Origin: Rhodopseudomonas_A sp036404135
Lineage (GTDB): Bacteria; Pseudomonadota; Alphaproteobacteria; Rhizobiales; Xanthobacteraceae
Assembly: GCF_036404135.1 (NCBI RefSeq)
Contig: NZ_DASWPE010000117.1
Span: forward strand, 1-64,000
DNA: 64,000 bases
Direction: 5' to 3'
In this document: positions 51,888-59,754 of the stretch, in pieces
Layout: every line of letters starts with the position of its first letter
Numbering within the stretch: position 1 is the stretch's first letter
The notes under the pieces: generated by a model
Seen by the model: only the letters and a program-made list of their open reading frames with translations
Told to the model about the DNA's origin: nothing
Database searches by the model: none
Translations under genes and position numbers: made by a program

Positions 51888-53699
51888 ATGAGAATGCAGT
51901 TTAGTATCAGCCGCCTGTGCGGCACCACGTCGATGGTGGCGATCGCCGCCGCGACGATGCTCGGCTCGGCGGCACAGCCGGCCAAGGCGCTGGACGGCAT
52001 CTATGGCGGCGGCAGCTCGCTGGTGTCGCTGGCGTTGCGTCAGGCGTTCGACTGCTATGCCGGCGCCACGCTGACCGGTGATGACTATGCAGGGAAACTG
52101 CCGGCGGCCTGCCCGAGCACCACCAGCCCGGCCGTTCAGGGCCTCTATGCGGCGGTCGGCAGCGGCAACGGTTTCCGCGGCTTCATCACCAACGATCCGA
52201 AGCAGTTCTTCCTCGGCACGCCGAATCCGGTGAATCTGCCGGCGCTCCCGCCGGTGTTCATCGACAGCTTATCGGGCGATGCCAACTTCAACACCTACCC
52301 CTATCCGCATGTCGATTTCGGCGCCTCCGACTCGCCGCTGGCCGCGCCGGTGGCCCCGGCGACGCTCACCACGGCGTCTTACTCAAGCTTCAACACCACC
52401 ACCAATTGGGATGTCGCCGGCATCACCCAGGCGGTCAGCGCGGCCGCTTCGTCCACGGTGAGCTACAACACCGCCAATTTCGGCGCCCCGATCCAGCTGC
52501 CGCTGATCGAAGCCCCGGTGGCGATTGCCATCAACGTCAACGACTCCGACAGCGCCCTCTGGACGATCAATTCGCAACTGTCTCAACCCGACGGGGCGCA
52601 CCTTAACACCCCCGCCGGCAGCGCCATCCAGCTGAGCACCGCGCAGGTCTGCGCGATCTTCTCCGGCACGGTGACGGACTGGTCGGATAGCTCAACCAGC
52701 ATCGCCTATCGCGACAACGTCGGCGCCATCCAGCATCAGCTGTTCCATGCGGCCAATGTCGGCAACGGCTCTGCGGCTGCGCCGTACACCGACTCCTCCC
52801 TGCCCATCGTTGTGGCCTATCGCAGCGACGGCAGCGGCACCAGCTACATCGTGACCAACTATCTGAAGAGCTCCTGCGCCCAACTCGACGATGGCAGCAA
52901 CGGCTATGCGGCGATCTTCGGCGCCTCCAACCTTCCATCGACGAGCTTCACCAATCTCACCACCAACATCAACACTGTGAAGGGCGTCAACGTTCTCGCC
53001 GCGACATACAATGGTTCGCACCCCTGGATCGGCGCCAGCGGCACTCCGGCGGTGGCCGAGGCGATCAACAATGTGGCGAGCAGCGGTTCCACCGTCTATG
53101 CCGGCCGCATCGGCTATGTCAGCGCCGATTTCTCCCAGCCCTACCAACTGGTCAACAACGTGACCTACGCGCCGGTCTCGGCCAGCGTGCAGAACGAAGC
53201 GCAGCGCGTCGCAGGGCTCTATGTCCCGACCTCGGTCACGCCCGGCACCGCCGGCAGCTTCGTCGCGCCGACTCCCGCTGCGGCTGACCTGGCGTTCGCG
53301 GGCCTGACCGCGCCGAGCTCGACCTCGACCTATGCCGACTGGAACCTGTACGGACAGGTCTATCCGACAACGACCACTCCGTCGTTGACTATCTCGGGCG
53401 GCATCAACATCGGCGGCAAGTCCATCCTCGGCATTCCCACCACCGCGGGCGCCTATCCGGTGGTCGGCACCGCCTTCATGGCGCTGTACAGCTGCTACGA
53501 CACCACCGCCCGTGCCGACCGGCTCAAGGGCTTCCTGAACTGGTTCTATGGCAGTTCGTCCCCGGCCGGCGTGTTGCTCCAGAACAACGGCTTCAATCAG
53601 CTCGCCTCCAGTCTGCGCACTGCCGCTGTCAGTGTAGCCGGCAGCGTCGGCGGCGCTGGCAGCCCCACCAGCTGCTCGGGCAAGTCCGGCGCGCTCTGA
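51888..53699 (+). CDS. Large PstS/DING-like exported substrate-binding protein
   Basis: 603 residues. A signal peptide (TSMVAIAAATMLGSAAQPAK, ends KALDG) is followed by the PstS-type start DGIYGGGSSLVSLALRQAFD. Then come the binding-loop style segments VDFGASDSPLAAP, VAIAINVNDS, IQLSTAQVCAIFSGTVTDWS, PIVVAYRSDGSGTSYIVTNY and VVGTAFMALYSCYD. PstS and DING proteins bind phosphate through such loops and SGTS motifs. At 603 residues it is much longer than PstS (about 320-370) and no pst transporter genes are here. In P. aeruginosa a DING protein is a type II (Hxc) substrate, so this may be a secreted phosphate-binding protein of the T2SS nearby. The phosphate ligand and the secretion route are inferred. 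Confidence 0.78.
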   Translation: MRMQFSISRLCGTTSMVAIAAATMLGSAAQPAKALDGIYGGGSSLVSLALRQAFDCYAGATLTGDDYAGKLPAACPSTTSPAVQGLYAAVGSGNGFRGFITNDPKQFFLGTPNPVNLPALPPVFIDSLSGDANFNTYPYPHVDFGASDSPLAAPVAPATLTTASYSSFNTTTNWDVAGITQAVSAAASSTVSYNTANFGAPIQLPLIEAPVAIAINVNDSDSALWTINSQLSQPDGAHLNTPAGSAIQLSTAQVCAIFSGTVTDWSDSSTSIAYRDNVGAIQHQLFHAANVGNGSAAAPYTDSSLPIVVAYRSDGSGTSYIVTNYLKSSCAQLDDGSNGYAAIFGASNLPSTSFTNLTTNINTVKGVNVLAATYNGSHPWIGASGTPAVAEAINNVASSGSTVYAGRIGYVSADFSQPYQLVNNVTYAPVSASVQNEAQRVAGLYVPTSVTPGTAGSFVAPTPAAADLAFAGLTAPSSTSTYADWNLYGQVYPTTTTPSLTISGGINIGGKSILGIPTTAGAYPVVGTAFMALYSCYDTTARADRLKGFLNWFYGSSSPAGVLLQNNGFNQLASSLRTAAVSVAGSVGGAGSPTSCSGKSGAL

Positions 53700-53725
53700 T
53701 CGCCGGATCGCCTCTCATCAAACGG

Positions 53726-53751
53726 CCGGGCGTCTCTCAGGAGACGCCCGG
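53726..53751 (+). terminator. Terminator after the PstS-like gene
   Basis: CCGGGCGTCTC-TCAG-GAGACGCCCGG, a perfect 11-bp stem, lies 26 bases after the stop, followed by TTGCGCCTTTG. Strong stem, weak T-run. Confidence 0.7.
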
Positions 53752-53788
53752 TTGCGCCTTTGATCGCAACGCCCAGCCGGAGCAGGCC

Positions 53789-54760
53789 ATGACCCAATCC
53801 CGCATTCTGGTGACCGGCGGCGCCGGCTTCATCGGCTCGCATCTGTGCGAGCGCCTGCTCGCCGATCGCGCCGAAGTGCTGTGCGTCGACAATTACTACA
53901 CTGGCCGGCGGCAGAACATCGCGCATCTCGGCCGGCTTCCCGGCTTCGAGACGCTGCGCCACGACGTCACGCTGCCGCTCTATGTCGAGACCGACCAGAT
54001 CTACAATCTGGCTTGTCCGGCCTCGCCTGTGCATTATCAGTTCGACCCGGTGCAGACGCTGAAGACCAGCGTGCACGGCGCCATCAACATGCTCGGCCTT
54101 GCCAAGCGCACCCGTGCCAGAATCTTTCAGGCCTCGACCAGCGAAGTCTATGGCGACCCGATCGTGCATCCGCAGCCAGAGAGCTATTGGGGCAACGTCA
54201 ATCCGCTCGGCACCCGCGCCTGTTACGACGAAGGCAAGCGCGCCGCCGAAACCCTGTTCTTCGACTATCATCGCCAACATCGGGTGGCGATCAAGGTGGC
54301 ACGCATCTTCAACACGTACGGTCCGCGCATGCATCCCAATGACGGCCGGGTGGTGTCCAACTTCATCGTCCAGGCGCTGCGCGGCGAGCCGATCACGCTG
54401 TATGGCGACGGCGCGCAAACCCGGTCGTTCTGCTATGTCAGCGATCTGGTCGACGCCATCGTCCGGCTGATGGCGACGCCCGATGAGATCTGCGGCCCGA
54501 TCAATCTCGGCAATCCCGCCGAATTCAGCATTCGCCAGCTCGCGGAACTGGTGATCGCGACGACCGGTTCGCGCTCAGCCATCGTGTTGCGGCCGCTGCC
54601 GCCGGACGATCCGCGGCAACGCCAGCCCGACATTGCGTTGGCGCGCTCGCTGCTCGGCTGGCAGCCGAAAGTGGCTTTGGCCGACGGCCTCGCGGAAACC
54701 ATCGCCTATTTTCGTCACTGCCTCGGCGTGCCGGCCGCCAGGGTCGCGCTGCGCGCCTGA
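53789..54760 (+). CDS. UDP-glucuronate decarboxylase (UDP-xylose synthase)
   Basis: 323 residues, NAD-dependent extended SDR. The Rossmann motif is ILVTGGAGFIGSHLCERLLA. UXS-specific blocks are VDNYYTGRRQNIAHL, YNLACPASPVHYQFDPVQTL, KTSVHGAINMLGLAKRTRAR and the catalytic S/T...YxxxK (ASTSEVYGDP, ACYDEGKRAAETLFFDYHRQ), then ARIFNTYGPRMHPNDGRVVS. It converts UDP-glucuronate to UDP-xylose for cell-surface polysaccharide or protein glycosylation. It follows the PstS-like gene after a terminator, in the same direction. A UDP-sugar could also feed the neighbouring GT41 enzyme (inference). Confidence 0.92.
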   Translation: MTQSRILVTGGAGFIGSHLCERLLADRAEVLCVDNYYTGRRQNIAHLGRLPGFETLRHDVTLPLYVETDQIYNLACPASPVHYQFDPVQTLKTSVHGAINMLGLAKRTRARIFQASTSEVYGDPIVHPQPESYWGNVNPLGTRACYDEGKRAAETLFFDYHRQHRVAIKVARIFNTYGPRMHPNDGRVVSNFIVQALRGEPITLYGDGAQTRSFCYVSDLVDAIVRLMATPDEICGPINLGNPAEFSIRQLAELVIATTGSRSAIVLRPLPPDDPRQRQPDIALARSLLGWQPKVALADGLAETIAYFRHCLGVPAARVALRA

Positions 54761-54779
54761 GCATTTGCCGCTCAAGGGC

Positions 54780-55160
54780 ATGCTTGAGGCCGAACAGATC
54801 TGGTTCACCGACTACCGGCATCTCAACAATCCCAACGAACTGACCCCAGGCATCGATATGGCTCGCGATGTGGCCCAGCGCATTGCCACCGGAGCGGATG
54901 GCCGGGTCCGGATGTTTCTCGACTACTTCCTCGATCTCTTTCGGCACGACAATTTCGCCCCGACCCTGGAATTCTTCATCGCCTGTTTCAGCCGTGCACG
55001 AGACGATGTCGGCCAGTGGCGCGCCTATGCGGACAACGGACGAGGCGTCGCGATCGGGCTCTCCCTATCGCGGCGCGCTGATTCATGCGCGACACCGAAC
55101 AGCCACGCCGGCCTGAACCGTGCGAAAGCGAGCGGACCCGGCTCAATCTGTTCGTGGTGA
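54780..55160 (+). pseudogene. DUF2971 gene fragment
   Basis: LKGMLEAEQIWFTDYRHLNN, PNELTPGIDMARDVAQRIAT and WRAYADNGRGVAIGLS match the front half of a DUF2971 protein. The usual first 10-15 residues (YHYTS-type) are missing, replaced by the end of the UXS gene. After GIGLS the frame turns into low-similarity sequence, so the C-terminal half is lost. No function can be assigned; some members sit in defence islands. Confidence 0.6.
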
Positions 55161-55278
55161 TCGGCGGCGATTCCAGCCCGCGCGAGCAGCGCAATCTGAT
55201 GGAGCGGCCGTTCTTCTCGCTGCCGAAATCGGTTACAGTTGCACTGCGGCGACGCGACGCCATGGCGGTCTTGGTTCA

Positions 55279-56314
55279 ATGATGGATCGCGCAGCACGGA
55301 TCGTCGATCCGTTTCACATTGCCCTCGTCGGTGCTCCCATCAGCGGCAAGACATCTCTGTTCAACGCCCTCACCGGAAGCCGCCAAAAAATCGGTAACTT
55401 CCTAGGTGTAACGGTCGAGCGCAAAGTCGGTACGTTTGTCACGTCGTCCGGCCGCACGGTGTCGCTGGTGGATTTGCCCGGCGCCTATTCGCTGCGCGGA
55501 CGCAGCCCCGAGGAAATCACCCGCGACGTCGTGCTCGGTCGGTTCTCCAATGAAGCCATGCCCGACTTGGTGCTGTGCATTGCGGATGCCACCAATCTCC
55601 GACTGACGTTCCGCCTGGTGCTGGAGCTGAGTCAGCGTGCAGGGATTGGTGATGTTCGGCCTTTATGTTGCGGGGATCGGCAGCGCACTTGGCGTTTCCT
55701 TCGTTATCAAGTTCTTCATGTGGCGGGACTACCAGCCGGCGCCTTTCATGCTTGAATTGCCGGACTATAAAGTGCCGCGACCGAGAAGCATCGCGATTGG
55801 TGTATATACCCGCGCCAAGATGTTCCTGTACCGCGCAGGCACCACGATCCTGTCGATGATGGTTCTGATCTAGTTCCTCGCTTCGTTTCCGCAATCTCCC
55901 GCGGGCGCAGCGGACCCGGCCATCAACTACAGCCTTGCCGCATTGATCGGCCACGCGCTGCAGTCGTTGTTCGCGCCGATCGGCTTCATCTGGCAGATCG
56001 TGGTGGCGCTGATTCCCGGCATGGCGGCGCGCGAAGTTGCGGTCGCAGCGCTCGGTACCGTGTACGCGATCGAGGGCGGAAAGGAAGCTGCCGCCCAAAT
56101 CGGACAAGTCCTCGCCAACCATTGGAGTTTGGCGACGGTTCTTTCATTGTTGGTCTGGTATATATGCGCCCCGCAATGCGCATCCACACTCGCGGTCATC
56201 CAGCGCGAAACCGGAAGCTCGCGATGGATGATCGTCACGTTTCTCTACATGTTTGCGCTGGCCTATATCGCAAGCCTGCTGACGTTCAACCTCGCGCGGG
56301 CGTTTGGGCTGTGA
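55279..56314 (+). pseudogene. feoB: Collapsed ferrous-iron transporter gene feoB
   Basis: The N-terminal G domain is present: IALVGAPISGKTSLFNALTG (G1), GNFLGVTVERKVG (switch I), LVDLPGAYSLRGRSPEE (G3), up to LVLELSQR (about 55640). Homology then jumps, in another frame, to the membrane domain QGLVMFGLYVAGIGSALGVS, DYQPAPFMLELPDYKVPRP and KMFLYRAGTTILSMMVLI. It is cut by an amber TAG (55871-55873) where Trp is expected, then continues in frame FLASFPQSPAGAADPAINYS, PGMAAREVAVAALGTVYAIE to the natural end. About 300 codons between the G domain and QGLV are deleted. The gene is dead by deletion, frameshift and nonsense, and feoA is absent. Confidence 0.88.
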
Positions 56315-56370
56315 CGAGGCACTCCCTCAGAGGCTGACTCAAAGAGCGCAATGACGGGCATGAAACGCTG

Positions 56371-56406
56371 CATTGCGAGCAGCTCTTGCGACGAAGCAAT
56401 CCAGGG
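56371..56406 (+). repeat. Dispersed CGAAGCAATCCAG repeat, copy 2
   Basis: CATTGCGAGCAGCTCTTGCG followed by ACGAAGCAATCCAGGG; the same sequence type as 4594-4632 in inverted orientation. It lies between the dead feoB and the response regulator. Confidence 0.6.
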
Positions 56407-56421
56407 CTACGCGGATCGACG

Positions 56422-57087
56422 TCACGAGCGGTCCTTGACCACCATCCAGCCGGCGCCTCGCACGTTACGGACGATGTCGCGGTCGAATTTCTTCCGGATG
56501 GCGTGGATCAGGAAGTCGATCGCATTGCTTTCGACTTCCTCGCCCCAGCCATAGATGCGCTCCTCGATCTGTGATCGGGACAGGATTGCGCCAGGCCGTT
56601 CCATCAGGGCATTCAGCAGCGCGAATTCGCGGGCCGACAGTTCGGTTTCGATGCCACGAAAGGTCGCGACATGGGTGGCGAGATCGAGGGTGATCTGGCC
56701 GCTGGTGACCAGCGAACTCGCCTGTCCGTTATGGCGACGAAGCACCGCGCGGATCCGCGCCAGCAGTTCATTCAACTCGAATGGCTTGACGATGTAATCG
56801 TCGGCCCCGAGATCGAGGCCCGTGATCCTGTCGTCAACGGCATCGCGCGCCGTGATCACGATGATCGGAATCGCTGCGCCGGCGGTGCGGACCTGCGCCA
56901 GGACGTCAAAGCCCGATATTTCCGGCAGCCCGATATCGAGCAGGGCGATGGCATGTTGCGGCCTTTCCAGGGTCGCACTGGCATCGGCGCCATTCCTGAC
57001 CCAGTCGACAGCCATGCCCTGGGCGGTTAGTCCGCGGACCAACGCCTTGCCGATCATCGGATCGTCTTCAACCAGCAGAATGCGCAT
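56422..57087 (-). CDS. OmpR-type response regulator
   Basis: 221 residues. Receiver domain: MRILLVEDDPMIGKALVRGL, phospho-acceptor Asp51 in ALLDIGLPEISGFDVL, conserved Thr/Lys in VITARDAVD and DDYIVKPFELNEL. The winged-helix DNA-binding domain is LSAREFALLNALMERPGAIL, SRSQIEERIYGWGEEVESNA, IDFLIHAIRKKFD and VRGAGWMV. It is close to the QseB/TctD group. The ATG at 57087 is preferred to the GTG at 57090. The probable partner kinase is at 59755, oppositely oriented across three genes, an unusual split of a two-component pair. Confidence 0.92.
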   Translation of the reverse strand: MRILLVEDDPMIGKALVRGLTAQGMAVDWVRNGADASATLERPQHAIALLDIGLPEISGFDVLAQVRTAGAAIPIIVITARDAVDDRITGLDLGADDYIVKPFELNELLARIRAVLRRHNGQASSLVTSGQITLDLATHVATFRGIETELSAREFALLNALMERPGAILSRSQIEERIYGWGEEVESNAIDFLIHAIRKKFDRDIVRNVRGAGWMVVKDRS

Positions 57088-57282
57088 CACCGGATCGCTC
57101 AGGTTAGGGGCCGGATCGAAAGGCCCGCTTGAGGCCCGGCGGGCTGCGGGATCGGACGTCGAGAGCCAGACATATAAGACCGCGCCGTCAATTGCGCCAC
57201 TTCAGGCCGGCGCACCGACGATGCCGCCCGGCGGAGGCCGCTGCGTTCGAACGAGCGGCCAACCGTCGGGCTCCGGGAGCTT

Positions 57283-58035
57283 TCAGGAATGCCGTCCGGC
57301 CCGTTGCGGCAGAAGGACGACGCAGAGGATAATGAAGACTGCGATCACGGCGGATGCGAGCGGGCGGCTCACGGCGAGGCCGCCTTGCGCGAGCGGCTTA
57401 TCGAGGAAATCGCCGACTGTTGCGCCGAGCGGCCGGGTCAGGATGAAGGCGGCCCAGAACAGCGCCACGCGCGACGTGTTGGTCCAGAAATAGGCGGCGG
57501 CGAGCACGGCCAATGCGGCGGCGAAAACCAGCGCACCGCCTTCGTAACCAAGTCCGCCGGTGTCGGCGGTCCAGTCGCCGAGCGCCGTTCCCAGCGTCTG
57601 CGACAAGGTGATCGCCGCCCAATAGAAGGCTTCGATTCGCGGCCGGCTGACCGTATCGACCGAGATCGAGCCTTCGACGCAGTACCACAACGCGAGCGTC
57701 GCCAGCAGCAGCGTCAGCAACAGCGAAGAGCCGCCGGTGTAACCGATGCCGAGCGAACGGTCGGCGAAGTCGGCCATGGTGGTGCCGAAAGTGGTCGATG
57801 CGATGATGGTCGCCCAATATAGCGACGGATGAAACCGCTTCGCCACGATCTGTGCGATCACAAGGCCGACGAGCGCCACGAGAAACAGCACCGTTCCAGC
57901 CAGATAACCCCAATGCAGCGTCATCGTCACGGCGTCGCCGCCGGTTTCTCCGAGCGTGGTCGCGGCGATCTTGATGATCCAGAAGGCCAAGGTGACTTCG
58001 GGGACCTTGGTCAGCGCGCTATCGATCCGGGACAT
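57283..58035 (-). CDS. COG4705-type membrane protein
   Basis: 250 residues from ATG 58035 (TGATG overlap with the preceding gene). Four tandem repeats, each about 55-65 residues with two helices and a T..G/S....D motif: EVTLAFWIIKIAATTLGETG, WATIIASTTFGTTMADFADR, WAAITLSQTLGTALGDWTAD and WAAFILTRPLGATVGDFLDK. It is predicted as an eight-helix inner-membrane protein. The function of this family is not established. It is paralogous to the protein at 58470 and located between the response regulator and the kinase. Confidence 0.75.
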   Translation of the reverse strand: MSRIDSALTKVPEVTLAFWIIKIAATTLGETGGDAVTMTLHWGYLAGTVLFLVALVGLVIAQIVAKRFHPSLYWATIIASTTFGTTMADFADRSLGIGYTGGSSLLLTLLLATLALWYCVEGSISVDTVSRPRIEAFYWAAITLSQTLGTALGDWTADTGGLGYEGGALVFAAALAVLAAAYFWTNTSRVALFWAAFILTRPLGATVGDFLDKPLAQGGLAVSRPLASAVIAVFIILCVVLLPQRAGRHS

Positions 58036-58430
58036 CAGCGTAGTCCGTCGATCACGGACAACAGATCGTCGATACTGGACTTGCAATCCGCCGCCGACGG
58101 CGTGCCGGCGCGAAGCGCAGCCAGCGCCCGGTCGATGGCCTTGTCGACGGTGTGCCAATCCGCAGCCGCGCGCGGCTTCAGCCCGGCCTCGGCTTCATCC
58201 CAGTGGAGCTCGAGGTCCTTGATCCTTGTCTTGGCGGCGCCGAGGTCGCCCTTGCCGATCAGATCGGCGACGTCGGCGGCGATGCTGCGAAACGGCGCCA
58301 GATCGCCGAGCCTGGAGGGCGCAGCCGCGGCCGGGCCGATCAGCGACAGCGGCACCGCGCTATTGGTCAGCGGCACGCCGGCCGCGACCATCAGCGCGAC
58401 GACCACGGATGAAATCAGAACGTTCTTCAT
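58035..58430 (-). CDS. Small periplasmic helical protein
   Basis: 131 residues. Signal peptide (MKNVLISSVVVALMVAAGVP) then an alpha-helical domain: FRSIAADVADLIGKGDLGAA, KTRIKDLELHWDEAEAGLKP, WHTVDKAIDRALAALRAGTP and KSSIDDLLSVID, with one Cys (ADCKSS). It resembles small exported proteins found with COG4705 membrane proteins. It lies between the two COG4705-type genes, overlapping the downstream one, and may be their periplasmic partner. The function is unknown. Confidence 0.65.
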   Translation of the reverse strand: MKNVLISSVVVALMVAAGVPLTNSAVPLSLIGPAAAAPSRLGDLAPFRSIAADVADLIGKGDLGAAKTRIKDLELHWDEAEAGLKPRAAADWHTVDKAIDRALAALRAGTPSAADCKSSIDDLLSVIDGLR

Positions 58431-58469
58431 GACAAGCTTCCTTGTTTGTTGAGGTAGTAGTCAGCGGCA

Positions 58470-59288
58470 TCAATGCGCTTCGGATAGGTTCTTGGAGCGA
58501 TCGCCATCGAAGGAAATCCAGGCCACCAGGGCGATGATCACCGTCAGGAAGGCGAGGCTGGTGTAGATCGTGCCGAGCCCCAGCCCGCCATAGTCGCGCG
58601 ACTGCGACAGCAGATCGCCGAGCGAGGCGCCGAGCGGTCGGGTGAGGATGTAGGCGAGCCAGAACGCCGGCACGGCCTTGCCGCCGAGCCGGCGAAACAG
58701 CGCGACCGCGGCGATCAAAATCGCAAACACCAGCGTTCCGAGCCGAAAGCCGAGCCCCAGCGCTTCGGTCGCCAGATCGCCGGCGGCGGTGCCGAGTGCA
58801 AAGGTCATCAGAACGGTGGACCAATAGAACAGCTCGCGCCGCGAGGTCACGATGCTGCGGATCGACAGCGTGCGCTCGACGCCGAACCAGACCGCGAAGA
58901 CGATGAGCAGCGCGCCGGAAAACGCCGCCGTGCTGGCGTACAGGCTGACACCAAGCTTGTCGGTCAGCAAATCGGTGATCTGGGTGCCGACGATGCTCAC
59001 CAGCACTACGGTCAGCCAGTAGATCCACGGGATGTAGCGCCGCGCCCGGAACTGGAAGCTCAGCGCCGCCAGCAGCAGGCACGTCATATAGGCCATGGTC
59101 AGGTCGGTCCCCAATCCGACATGCACCGCGAGATAATCGGCGCCGGTCTCGCCGACCGTGGTGGAGAGGATCTTGATGATCCAGAACACCAGCGTGACCT
59201 CCGGAACCTTGTTGCGCAGCAGTGACGTTCCCAGGGCTGAATTTCTCGACACGCCGGCCTCCAGGTGGTTGACTTTCGACGTGGTCAT
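58470..59288 (-). CDS. COG4705-type membrane protein, paralogue
   Basis: 272 residues with the same four-repeat layout: EVTLVFWIIKILSTTVGETG, WLTVVLVSIVGTQITDLLTD, WSTVLMTFALGTAAGDLATE and LAYILTRPLGASLGDLLSQS. It is a clear paralogue of 57283-58035. First gene of a three-gene minus-strand unit that ends next to the response regulator. The N-terminal 25 residues are polar. The MITE-like element (59318-59508) lies 29 bases upstream of its start and may affect the promoter. Confidence 0.75.
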   Translation of the reverse strand: MTTSKVNHLEAGVSRNSALGTSLLRNKVPEVTLVFWIIKILSTTVGETGADYLAVHVGLGTDLTMAYMTCLLLAALSFQFRARRYIPWIYWLTVVLVSIVGTQITDLLTDKLGVSLYASTAAFSGALLIVFAVWFGVERTLSIRSIVTSRRELFYWSTVLMTFALGTAAGDLATEALGLGFRLGTLVFAILIAAVALFRRLGGKAVPAFWLAYILTRPLGASLGDLLSQSRDYGGLGLGTIYTSLAFLTVIIALVAWISFDGDRSKNLSEAH

Positions 59289-59317
59289 TGCTGAACGCGC
59301 AGACTTAGCCCTGCCTT

Positions 59318-59508
59318 AGAGCCTGGCCGAAACCGCGATCGATCGAATGAGCCAATTAACGCCTCATGGCGGGGCGCTGTCGCGACGAGGCGTCCAACGC
59401 ACCGGGAATGCCGGTGGATTGCTGCTTTCTCAGCCGGCTTTCCGCGCCGGCCTCGGCTTGCAACGACAAGGACCGCTCTTTTGTTCGTTGCGGTTTCGGT
59501 CAGACTCT
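59318..59508 (-). mobile_element. MITE-like element, second copy
   Basis: AGAGCCTGGCCGAAACCGC at 59318-59336 is matched in inverted orientation at 59490-59508, where the complement reads AGAGTCTGACCGAAACCGC. The 191-bp interior, read on the minus strand, contains GCAAGCCGAGGCCGG and CAGCAATCC, which correspond to GCAAGCCGAGGACGG and GCGAAGCAACC in the copy at 4481-4680. Together with the shared end core (AGAGCCTGGCCGAAA) this supports a common element family. Confidence 0.5.
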
Positions 59509-59754
59509 GAGGTTGTAAGCGGGGCGCGGCGCACCGTCGCCCCGGCTGGGGACTATGCTAACTTTGCGCTAAGTCGCGCTCACGATAATTGACGATGGGC
59601 AATCCGCAGGATCGCGACAAGCTGCCGACGTCTCAGGAATTTGCGCGATGCGAGGGTTGCTGATCGATAACGACGGGATGCTCGGCGCCGCGGCCCAGGG
59701 CGGCCGCCCGATCTGCAAGGCGCGCAGCGTTGGCGTGTTGTTGGATCGCCCGAG

